12,455 nucleotides of DNA. Source: Candidatus Aminicenantota bacterium (GTDB lineage: Bacteria; Acidobacteriota; Aminicenantia; UBA2199). This document shows, one piece after another, positions 6,567 through 12,455 of the stretch; the stretch's first letter is position 1; each line of letters starts with the position of its first letter. The stretch is taken from the NCBI GenBank assembly GCA_030620255.1, contig JAUXFB010000012.1, positions 1 through 12,455 of the forward strand. The letters run 5' to 3'. The position numbers and the translations under genes were made by a program. The notes under the pieces are model-generated. The model was not told the origin of the DNA. It ran no database searches and worked only from the letters and a program-made list of their open reading frames with translations.

Positions 6567-6595
6567 TCAAAATTAATAACTTCTCCCTTTTTACT
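6567..6595. repeat. 29-bp direct repeat, copy 2, over the etfA stop codon
   Basis: Identical to 4568-4596, 1999 bp away. The etfA stop TAA (reverse strand, 6591-6593) occupies the same repeat position as the transporter stop. The left end overlaps the second of two ACTCAAA heptamers (6558-6571). Confidence 0.9.
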
Positions 6596-7538
6596 CTAAG
6601 ATATTTTCTAATTCTTTTTTTAATAGAGGGACAATTTTAAACAGGTCTCCTACAATTCCATAATCTGCTTTTTTGAATATAGGCGCTTCTGAGTCTTTAT
6701 TTATTGCTACTATTACTTTAGATGTTTTCATTCCAGCAAAATGTTGAATAGCACCTGGAACACCGCATGCAATATAGAGCTTTGGGTTCACAACCTTTCC
6801 TGTTTGCCCTACTTGCATATCTGATGTTGCAAATCCTGCATCAACAGCTGCACGAGATGCTCCAACTCCTGCATTTAGAAGTTGGGCAATGTCTTCGAGA
6901 ATTTTGAAATTCTCTTTTTCCTTCATTCCTCTTCCACCAGATACTATTATATCAGCTTCAGTTAAATCGATTTTTTTTAAATCACTTTTAATAATATCAA
7001 CTATTTTGGTTTTTAATTCTTTTTTATTCAACTCTTTTGTAATAATTTCCGGGTTCTCTTCTGAACCAAATGCTTGAACAGGAAAGACATTTGGTCTAAT
7101 TGTATACATTTTAAATTCGTTTTCTACCCTGTATTTTGCAAGTAATCTTCCAGCAAAAACGGGCTTTGTTATTGAATTATTTTTAAAATCTATTTCAATA
7201 CAATCATTTACTAAGCTGGCATCTATTTTAGCAGCAATTCTTGGGAACAGGTCCTTACCCTGTGCTGAACAAATTCCTATAAAGTCATTTAAATTATAAT
7301 CTTTTATTATATTTGCAATTGTATCTGAATAATAATCAGGCTGATAAGTTAGATCTTGATCTTTTATTTGAATAATATTCTTTATTCCCTTTAATTCATC
7401 TAAATGTTGATCTAAATTGTTTGTAAATATTATAACATATACATCTTTCTCACTTCTTTTTGCAAGACTGATTGCTTCTTTGTTTGATTTTTTTAATTTA
7501 TCTTCTTTTAATTCTACGTAAATTCCTATATTTGCCAT
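6591..7538 (-). CDS. etfA: Electron transfer flavoprotein, alpha subunit
   Basis: A 315-residue protein of normal EtfA length. The N-terminal ETF domain (about 1-190) is followed by the FAD-binding domain with all the expected marks: VSGGRGM (199-205), GASRAAVDAG (226-235), the ETF-alpha signature starting QVGQTGKVV and running to QHFAGM (242-270), and the segment from NKDSEAPIF to YGIVGD (280-298). With EtfB it forms a soluble heterodimer that passes electrons from flavin dehydrogenases to a quinone reductase or, in bifurcating forms, between NADH, ferredoxin and an acyl-CoA. No partner dehydrogenase is in the window, so the type cannot be told. It starts 9 nt (7539-7547) after etfB, and its AGGAG ribosome binding site overlaps the etfB TAG stop, implying coupled translation. 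Confidence 0.95.
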   Translation of the reverse strand: MANIGIYVELKEDKLKKSNKEAISLAKRSEKDVYVIIFTNNLDQHLDELKGIKNIIQIKDQDLTYQPDYYSDTIANIIKDYNLNDFIGICSAQGKDLFPRIAAKIDASLVNDCIEIDFKNNSITKPVFAGRLLAKYRVENEFKMYTIRPNVFPVQAFGSEENPEIITKELNKKELKTKIVDIIKSDLKKIDLTEADIIVSGGRGMKEKENFKILEDIAQLLNAGVGASRAAVDAGFATSDMQVGQTGKVVNPKLYIACGVPGAIQHFAGMKTSKVIVAINKDSEAPIFKKADYGIVGDLFKIVPLLKKELENILE

Positions 7539-7547
7539 TATACTCTC

Positions 7548-8318
7548 CTATAATACTTTAACTTCGTCTTTTAAAACTCTTACAAGTTCTTTAACTGCGT
7601 TTTCAATTTCACCCTCAATAATTTTACCTTGAGGCTTTTCAGCAGGAGCAAATAATTTTTCAATAATAATTTTATTATCTATTTCTTCAATTTCTAAATC
7701 CTGTAAAGACAACTTCTTGATTGGAATTTTTTTGGCTTTCATCATGCCCATAAGTGAGGGATATCTTGGAGTATTTAGACCTTTTGCTGCTCCAATCACA
7801 CATGGAGTTGTCATTTCTATTTTCTCTTTTTCTCCTCCATCAATTTCTCTTTCAACAAATACTTTTTCAGATTCATACTTAAATAGAGTCACATTTGTAG
7901 CAACAGGTATCCCAAGATATTCAGCAATGTAAATATGGGTGAGAAATGCGTCATCATCAATTGCTTGTTTACCAATGAAGATTAAGTTGTAATCACCTTC
8001 CTGTTTAATGGCATAAGCAATGGCTCTTGCAATTGTTTTATTGTCTATATGTTCTTCTGTTTCAATGTGGATTGCATTTTCAGCTCCCATTGCGAGTCCA
8101 CTTCTCAAAGCACTTTCACATCTCTTTGGTCCAAGTGTAATCAATGTTACATTTGACTCAGGGGTTTTCTCTTTTACTTTTAAGGCCTCTTCAATTGCAT
8201 ATTCATCGTAAGGACTTATGATCCATTTAATATTATTTTCATTTATGGTTTTTCCATCTTTTACAGAAAGGGTTGCTTCTGTATCAGGAACCTGTTTAAT
8301 GCATACAAAAATATTCAT
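7548..8318 (-). CDS. etfB: Electron transfer flavoprotein, beta subunit
   Basis: A 256-residue EtfB. Visible motifs: N-terminal CIKQVPDTEA (6-15), ISPYDEYAIEEAL (34-46), the nucleotide-binding loop GKQAIDDDA (116-124), and the ETF-beta signature region from VEREIDGG to about MMKAKKIPI (155-200). It pairs with the adjacent EtfA and binds AMP or a second FAD, depending on the ETF type. The frame extends one codon further to a TTG, but ATG 8318 is chosen because AAGGAG (8330-8325 on the reverse strand) lies 6 nt before it. etfB is the first gene of the pair; the divergent glycosyltransferase begins about 75-110 bp away. Confidence 0.95.
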   Translation of the reverse strand: MNIFVCIKQVPDTEATLSVKDGKTINENNIKWIISPYDEYAIEEALKVKEKTPESNVTLITLGPKRCESALRSGLAMGAENAIHIETEEHIDNKTIARAIAYAIKQEGDYNLIFIGKQAIDDDAFLTHIYIAEYLGIPVATNVTLFKYESEKVFVEREIDGGEKEKIEMTTPCVIGAAKGLNTPRYPSLMGMMKAKKIPIKKLSLQDLEIEEIDNKIIIEKLFAPAEKPQGKIIEGEIENAVKELVRVLKDEVKVL

Positions 8319-8411
8319 CAAAGTCTCCTTTTTTTAAATGAATTGGATAAATTAATTTCAAAAGGAACTTATATATCCTAAAAAAGTTAAAATGTCAAAT
8401 TGTTTTTTTTG

Positions 8412-8420
8412 TGATATAAT
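8412..8420 (+). promoter_or_regulatory. Possible extended -10 promoter for the glycosyltransferase
   Basis: TGATATAAT matches the extended -10 form TGnTATAAT exactly; no good -35 accompanies it. The predicted start, near 8427, would give a transcript with almost no leader before ATG 8431, which itself lacks a Shine-Dalgarno sequence. The same bases encode CDII if translation begins at 8392 instead. Confidence 0.35.
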
Positions 8421-8430
8421 TACAAAAAAA

Positions 8431-9615
8431 ATGGAAATAAAAATAGGTATTATTGTTCAGAGATATGGACTTGAGATAAATGGGGGCGCTGAGTATCATG
8501 CAAGATTAATAGCTGAAAAGATATCCAAATATTTTGAAGTAGAGGTATTTACTTCAACTGCTCTTGATTATATTACATGGAAGCATTATTATCCAGAGGC
8601 ACAGGAGATAATTAACTATGTTAAAGTAAATAGATTTAAGGTTAAAAGGGAGAGGGAACCTGAGAAATTTGGAATAATTCAACACAATGTTTTTAATAAT
8701 GAGCACACATTTGAAGATGAAATAGAATGGCTTGAACAAGAGGGCCCTTATCTACCGAATTTAATAGATGAGTTGAAAATTAGAGAGGATGAGTTTGATT
8801 TTTATATTTTCTTTTCATATAGATATTATCACTCTTATTATGGAATAAAGAGATTTAGAAAAAAATCAATTCTTGTACCTACAGCTGAACATGATGAGGT
8901 TCTTTATTTAAGGCTTTTTAAGGAGTTATTTAACTTACCTGGAGCTATTATATATAATTCATATGAGGAAAAGGAAATAATTAATAGAGTTTCTGGCAAT
9001 TATGAACTTCTTGGAGATGTTGTTGGTGTTGGTTCTGAAATTGCTGAAAATTTCTTTCCTGAATATTTTAGAGAGAAATTTAAAATAAGAGGTGATTATT
9101 TTGTATATATAGGGAGACTTGATGAAAATAAAGGTGTGCCTGAATTACTATCCTTTTTTATGAAATTGATAGAAGAGAAGAAAATAGATTTTACTCTTGT
9201 GTTAATCGGTAAGTCATTAATAGAGATTCCAGATCATCCAAAAATTCAATATATTGGTTTTTTAGAGGACAAAGAAAAATTTGATGCTTTAAAAGGCTCT
9301 GAGTTTCTTATAATACCCTCACAATTTGAATCTTTATCAATGGTTTCTTTAGAGGCATGGGCAATTGGCAAACCTGTTGTTGCAAATGGAAGAACAGAGG
9401 TCTTAAATGGCCAGTGTAGAAGAAGTAATGCTGGTTTGTGGTACACTAATTATAATGAATTTAAAGAGATTATTTTACTTTTGTACAAGAATGATGAGTT
9501 AAAAAGAAAAATGGGAATAAATGGTAAGATTTTTTTTGAAAAAAATTATTCATGGAAAGTTATTGAAAATAAATATTTAAGAATTTTGAATAAACTTAAA
9601 AAATTTGAATTTTAA
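8431..9615 (+). CDS. GT4-family glycosyltransferase
   Basis: A 394-residue GT-B enzyme without membrane segments, expected to act on the cytoplasmic side. The N-terminal domain begins IGIIVQRYGLEINGGAEYH, with the glycine loop seen in group 1 transferases. The C-terminal Rossmann domain has YIGRLDENKG (226-235), IQYIGFLEDKEKF (272-284), and the nucleotide-sugar-binding EX7E motif at E300/E308 in FESLSMVSLEAWAIGKPVV. It should transfer a sugar from a nucleotide donor with retention; donor and acceptor are unknown. The frame opens earlier at ATG 8392, adding 13 residues (MSNCFFCDIITKK) not typical of this family, so 8431 is preferred, although neither start has a nearby Shine-Dalgarno sequence. 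The sulfatase-like gene follows after 28 nt, probably in the same transcript. Confidence 0.85.
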   Translation: MEIKIGIIVQRYGLEINGGAEYHARLIAEKISKYFEVEVFTSTALDYITWKHYYPEAQEIINYVKVNRFKVKREREPEKFGIIQHNVFNNEHTFEDEIEWLEQEGPYLPNLIDELKIREDEFDFYIFFSYRYYHSYYGIKRFRKKSILVPTAEHDEVLYLRLFKELFNLPGAIIYNSYEEKEIINRVSGNYELLGDVVGVGSEIAENFFPEYFREKFKIRGDYFVYIGRLDENKGVPELLSFFMKLIEEKKIDFTLVLIGKSLIEIPDHPKIQYIGFLEDKEKFDALKGSEFLIIPSQFESLSMVSLEAWAIGKPVVANGRTEVLNGQCRRSNAGLWYTNYNEFKEIILLLYKNDELKRKMGINGKIFFEKNYSWKVIENKYLRILNKLKKFEF

Positions 9616-9643
9616 TTTTACAAAAAAGAGGCTTGTGTAGAAT

Positions 9644-11653
9644 ATGGATGATTTTAGAAAAAATATCAGATTAAGCTCTGTATTTGCATTTTCAATATTT
9701 TTATTTTCGTTATTGCTATACCTTAATCTTTCTTATATGGGAGTTTCTGATAAAAATATTGAGAGTGTTATTTTAAAAAATTTTAAGACCACTATTATTT
9801 CATGTACTTTAAAAATACTTTTGGTATATTTGTTGTTGGGTATTTTGATTGGTTTTTTCTCAATATTATTAAAAATAAGGAAAACCAGAAACATATTGCT
9901 CTTTAATATTTTTTTCTGGTTAATTTTTTGGATTAGGGGAATTAAATTGTTTCCTCAATTATATAAAGGGGAACTTTATCTAAAAGGGACTTTTTTAAAA
10001 TATTTTCAGATGTTTATTACTGATTATATTCCTCTTTTTGTGATTTATTTATTGTTTGTTTTGGTGATATTGGCAATATCTATTAAAAAGAAAAGAATAC
10101 TCTTTTCCATTGTAATAATTTTATTTTCATTGATTTTTATTGTCAAGTTTAAGGTATCTCCAGTAAAATCTGAAAATAACACAAAACCCAATGTACTTAT
10201 TTTTGCAACGGATTCTTTAAGACCTAAAAGTATTTCTTATAATGGTTATTTTAGAAAAACTCCAAATATAGATAAATTATTTTCTAAAGGAGTAAATTTT
10301 TTAAATGCAAAAGTATCTTTAGCTCGAACTCTGTCCTCATGGACTTCTGTTTTGACCTCAACTTTACCTCCAGATCATAGAATTAGACATATGTTTCCAA
10401 CAAAAAAGAAATTAAAAAGTAGTATAAAAATTAAAAATATAGTTTCTGTTTTAAATAAAAATAATTATAGTACATCTATTGTAAGTGATTTTGCTGGTGA
10501 TATTTTTGCAAGAGTGGATTATGGCTTTAAAAAAGTAAAGGCTCCACATCTTGCAGTTCAAAATTTTATTAAAGGAGCAAGTCTTGGAATCCATTATTTT
10601 CTACTTGGATTTTTATTAAATAGAACGGGTAGAGATGTATTTCCTGAGATGTGGGGCATGCCATTATATGAAGATCCTTACTATGTAACTGAACACACAA
10701 AAAAATATATAAAAGAATCAATTAAAGAGAATAAACCCTTTTTTGTATTGGCTTTCAGCTCAAATAACCATTTTCCATATTCAACAAAGTATCCATATTA
10801 TGATTTTTATACAAATAAGAAATATTTTAAGGTACATAAATATTGTAAAGATGATATGATGAAGACCTATTCAGGTTATTATGTTCCTGAAGATGATAAA
10901 AAGCAGATAATTGGTTTATATGATAATGCAACGAAGTTATTTGATGATAATTTGGGAGAGATATTGAAATTTATAAAAAAATGCGATGTTGATAAAAATA
11001 CCATTGTAATTGTTATGTCTGACCATGGAGAGAATTTGTATGAAGACGGGTATGGGGCGGGGCATGGAGATCATCTTCGTGGTGAATATTCAAATAGTAT
11101 GACTTTTGGAATTTATAATCCTTTTGAAAGTTATAATGGATTAAGAGTAAGTAAGACTGTGAGAGAAATTGACATTGCACCTACTATTCTTGATTTGATT
11201 GGGATTGATATCCCTAAAACTTTTGGGGGAAAGTCTTTACTTCCAGTTATGCAAGGAGAAAAATTTGAAGGTTATCCTGTTTATATGGAAACTGGATTAT
11301 GGTATTCAACATCAACACCGTATATAAATGACAGAATAAGGATTTATTATCCCGGGATAAAGGAAATATTAGATTTTGATAGGGGAACAGGAGATATTAT
11401 TATAAAAAACAAATATGAAAAAAAGGTAATTGGAGCTAAATACAGGGCATTTCAGGTTAATGAAAAAAAGTATATTTATATGCCGGGAAATGGAAAATAT
11501 AAGGAAGAGTATTATATAAATGAAAAGTTAATTAATAAAGATGATATTAAAGACAAAGGTTTTTTAAATTATAAACAAAAGATGGTTGATATGTTTAAAT
11601 ATAAATTATACATTGATAGCAATGGATTTATTAGGGAGTATGGGGTTAATTAG
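9644..11653 (+). CDS. Five-TM sulfatase/LTA synthase-like enzyme (alkaline phosphatase superfamily)
   Basis: A 669-residue protein. Five hydrophobic helices (about 11-31, 49-76, 83-99, 123-147, 151-168) precede a large domain from about 180, expected outside the membrane. Superfamily metal and active-site motifs are present: NVLIFATDSLR with D190, RTLSSWTS with T229 as probable nucleophile, MSDHGENL with D460/H461, and AGHGDHLRGE with H474 and H477. The threonine nucleophile and membrane part resemble LTA synthase and phosphoethanolamine transferases rather than true sulfatases, which use a formylglycine made from Cys or Ser in CxPSR; that motif is absent. A likely role is transfer of a phospho-alcohol head group to a surface glycan or lipid. 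Only a weak AAGAGG (9626-9631) lies before the ATG. Composition is as AT-rich as the preceding glycosyltransferase. Confidence 0.8.
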   Translation: MDDFRKNIRLSSVFAFSIFLFSLLLYLNLSYMGVSDKNIESVILKNFKTTIISCTLKILLVYLLLGILIGFFSILLKIRKTRNILLFNIFFWLIFWIRGIKLFPQLYKGELYLKGTFLKYFQMFITDYIPLFVIYLLFVLVILAISIKKKRILFSIVIILFSLIFIVKFKVSPVKSENNTKPNVLIFATDSLRPKSISYNGYFRKTPNIDKLFSKGVNFLNAKVSLARTLSSWTSVLTSTLPPDHRIRHMFPTKKKLKSSIKIKNIVSVLNKNNYSTSIVSDFAGDIFARVDYGFKKVKAPHLAVQNFIKGASLGIHYFLLGFLLNRTGRDVFPEMWGMPLYEDPYYVTEHTKKYIKESIKENKPFFVLAFSSNNHFPYSTKYPYYDFYTNKKYFKVHKYCKDDMMKTYSGYYVPEDDKKQIIGLYDNATKLFDDNLGEILKFIKKCDVDKNTIVIVMSDHGENLYEDGYGAGHGDHLRGEYSNSMTFGIYNPFESYNGLRVSKTVREIDIAPTILDLIGIDIPKTFGGKSLLPVMQGEKFEGYPVYMETGLWYSTSTPYINDRIRIYYPGIKEILDFDRGTGDIIIKNKYEKKVIGAKYRAFQVNEKKYIYMPGNGKYKEEYYINEKLINKDDIKDKGFLNYKQKMVDMFKYKLYIDSNGFIREYGVN

Positions 11654-11691
11654 TAGAGTTGCAATTTAAGTATTTGAGCTTGATTCCCAAA

Positions 11692-12093
11692 CTATTTTCT
11701 ATATTTTGAGATGACTTTTGATGAGATTCCGCCTCTTGGAGTAAAATCTGCTTCAACAACCATTTCAACTGGTTTGAGCAATTTAACAAGGTGATTTAAA
11801 ATTAATTTGCTCAGATCTTCGTAAAATATTCCTGTGTTTCTAAATTGAATAAAATAGTATTTTAAAGATTTGAGTTCAACTATATATTTATCCGGGACAT
11901 ATTTTATATAAATTGTTCCAAAGTCAGGAAGACCTGTGTTGGGGCATAAAGATGTAAATTCAGGATTTTTTATCTCTACCCATGTATTTTTCTCAGGGTT
12001 TTTATATGGGATAGCTTCTAGCATATCTGAGGAAATAAAATTTGCGCTATTTCTTATTTCCTCTAAATATTTATTGATTTCTTCAATATTCAT
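11692..12093 (-). CDS. queF: NADPH-dependent 7-cyano-7-deazaguanine (preQ0) reductase, type I
   Basis: A 133-residue single-domain (type I) QueF that reduces the nitrile of preQ0 to preQ1 in queuosine tRNA modification, in the cytoplasm. Diagnostic residues are visible: C50 in FTSLCPNTG forms the thioimide with substrate, D57 in PDFGTI is the acid seven residues later (as in the Cys55/Asp62 pair of B. subtilis), and the family motif with ELKS precedes KYYFIQFRNTGIFYED. AAGGAG lies 7 nt before the ATG at 12093. The gene stands alone, convergent with the sulfatase-like gene (38 bp apart), with no other queuosine gene in the window. I looked for a preQ1 riboswitch in the roughly 26-nt leader and found no room for one. 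Confidence 0.95.
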   Translation of the reverse strand: MNIEEINKYLEEIRNSANFISSDMLEAIPYKNPEKNTWVEIKNPEFTSLCPNTGLPDFGTIYIKYVPDKYIVELKSLKYYFIQFRNTGIFYEDLSKLILNHLVKLLKPVEMVVEADFTPRGGISSKVISKYRK

Positions 12094-12126
12094 AGCAAAC
12101 TCCTTCTATTAGATTAAATCAGGTAT

Positions 12127-12155
12127 ATTATACATAATCAATTTAAATAGGTAAA
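12127..12155 (-). promoter_or_regulatory. Sigma70-type promoter for queF
   Basis: On the reverse strand, TTTACC (12155-12150) serves as -35 (four of six consensus bases), then a 17-bp spacer and a perfect TATAAT (12132-12127). The predicted start is near 12120, giving a leader of about 26 nt. Confidence 0.6.
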
Positions 12156-12253
12156 TAGGAAAAGTTTATATGAATAGAATAGGATTTCTCTTTGTAAGGT
12201 TGATTGGAAAGATCCCTATTGACAATTAACTTACTAATAGATGACCCCATTTA

Positions 12254-12266
12254 TTCCATTATGGAA
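12254..12266. repeat. 13-bp palindrome TTCCAT-T-ATGGAA
   Basis: Perfect 6-bp arms around one base. It is small and could be chance in AT-rich DNA; no adjoining promoter is clear. Confidence 0.3.
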
Positions 12267-12318
12267 AAGCAAAAAAGATCATAAATATTGAGAAACAAGA
12301 ATAAGAATAATGGTGTAG

Positions 12319-12338
12319 GGAACAGGTACACCTGTTCC
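12319..12338. repeat. Short palindromic repeat: 9-bp arms GGAACAGGT / ACCTGTTCC
   Basis: Perfect 9-bp inverted arms separated by AC, within GTAGGGAACAGG and followed by CCGAATG. This framing (GTAGGG, inverted CAGG/CCTG arms, CGAATG) resembles dispersed palindromic elements in other genomes. No U-tract follows the stem, so it is unlikely to be an intrinsic terminator. Confidence 0.6.
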
Positions 12339-12455
12339 GAATGAAAGCTGCCACATACGGCATTGCTAATTTTTAAGTGATAAGTATGTTTTACGAAACA
12401 TTTAATTCAGTAAAAGAATTATTTGGACGGATTATTTTATCCAGCGAGTAAGCGA

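Larger units (their letters stand above)
6179..6590. other. 412-bp intergenic region made largely of degenerate repeats
   Basis: No coding sequence is supported here. Left to right it holds about 115 bp of AT-rich sequence upstream of the transporter, a REP-like motif (6327-6341), an octamer array (6361-6400), a hexamer array (6418-6483), a second hexamer array (6507-6536), two ACTCAAA heptamers (6558-6571), and the second 29-bp repeat. I found no strong promoter for the transporter. Confidence 0.7.
12094..12455. other. Terminal gene-free stretch
   Basis: Apart from the queF promoter and two small palindromes, I see no gene in these 362 bases. Two short forward frames (12340-12375 and 12387-12452) have no ribosome binding site and no recognisable sequence. 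A TTGACA at 12219-12224 has no matching -10 at 16-18 bp. Confidence 0.6.

Noticed and set aside
8333..8361. TTGAAA-17-TTTAAA as the etfB promoter
   Set aside because: Its transcription start would fall inside the ribosome binding site, leaving etfB without it.
12340..12452. Two short forward frames (11 and 21 codons) near the right edge
   Set aside because: No Shine-Dalgarno sequence, no recognisable sequence and in-window stops; nothing supports translation.
1..12455. tRNA, rRNA or large structured RNA
   Set aside because: I saw no acceptor-stem/TTCRA pattern, rRNA motif or recognisable riboswitch core by eye; a covariance search was not possible.

Overview
The window looks like chromosome from an uncultured, AT-rich, probably anaerobic bacterium. 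Strong AAGGAG-type ribosome binding sites, sigma70-like promoters, a type I QueF and an N-terminally anchored lytic transglycosylase all indicate Bacteria. I cannot assign a phylum. The intergenic repeats (a GGGGTCAGGTCTTG motif, degenerate short-period arrays, a small GTAGGG-type palindrome) recall several candidate bacterial phyla, but that impression is from memory and was not tested.

Layout. (1) Positions 1-2913 hold a tight forward-strand cluster of three exported proteins that look like glycoside hydrolases: the 3' end of one gene, a 399-residue TIM-barrel-like protein, and a clan GH-A-type enzyme. The first and third genes are paralogues that share 107 bp of perfectly identical DNA and then diverge abruptly, which suggests recent duplication or gene conversion. 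(2) Positions 3035-4542 carry a clear promoter with a candidate operator, a membrane-anchored lytic transglycosylase, and a DUF62 SAM hydrolase-type protein whose expected catalytic histidine appears to be glutamate. (3) Positions 4568-6595 hold a reverse-strand dicarboxylate/amino acid:cation symporter, much richer in GC than its neighbours and with an extra extracytoplasmic domain of about 120 residues. A 29-bp direct repeat sits over its stop codon and again over the stop codon of the next gene, etfA. The 412-bp gap behind it is full of degenerate repeats. (4) Positions 6591-8318 encode the electron transfer flavoprotein pair etfB-etfA on the reverse strand. (5) Positions 8392-11653 encode a GT4 glycosyltransferase and a five-TM sulfatase/LTA-synthase-like enzyme, probably one unit for making or decorating a surface glycan. 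(6) Positions 11692-12155 carry queF (queuosine synthesis) with its own promoter on the reverse strand. The last 300 bases contain no gene I can support, only small palindromes.

The shared theme is the cell surface: polysaccharide hydrolysis, peptidoglycan cleavage, glycan transfer and alkaline-phosphatase-superfamily head-group transfer. Housekeeping genes (etfAB, queF) lie between these blocks. I did not find a convincing new defence or mobile system. The most unusual items are the GH duplication, the DUF62 His-to-Glu change, the repeat-bracketed transporter, and a histidine-triad-like N-terminus in front of the glycosyltransferase.
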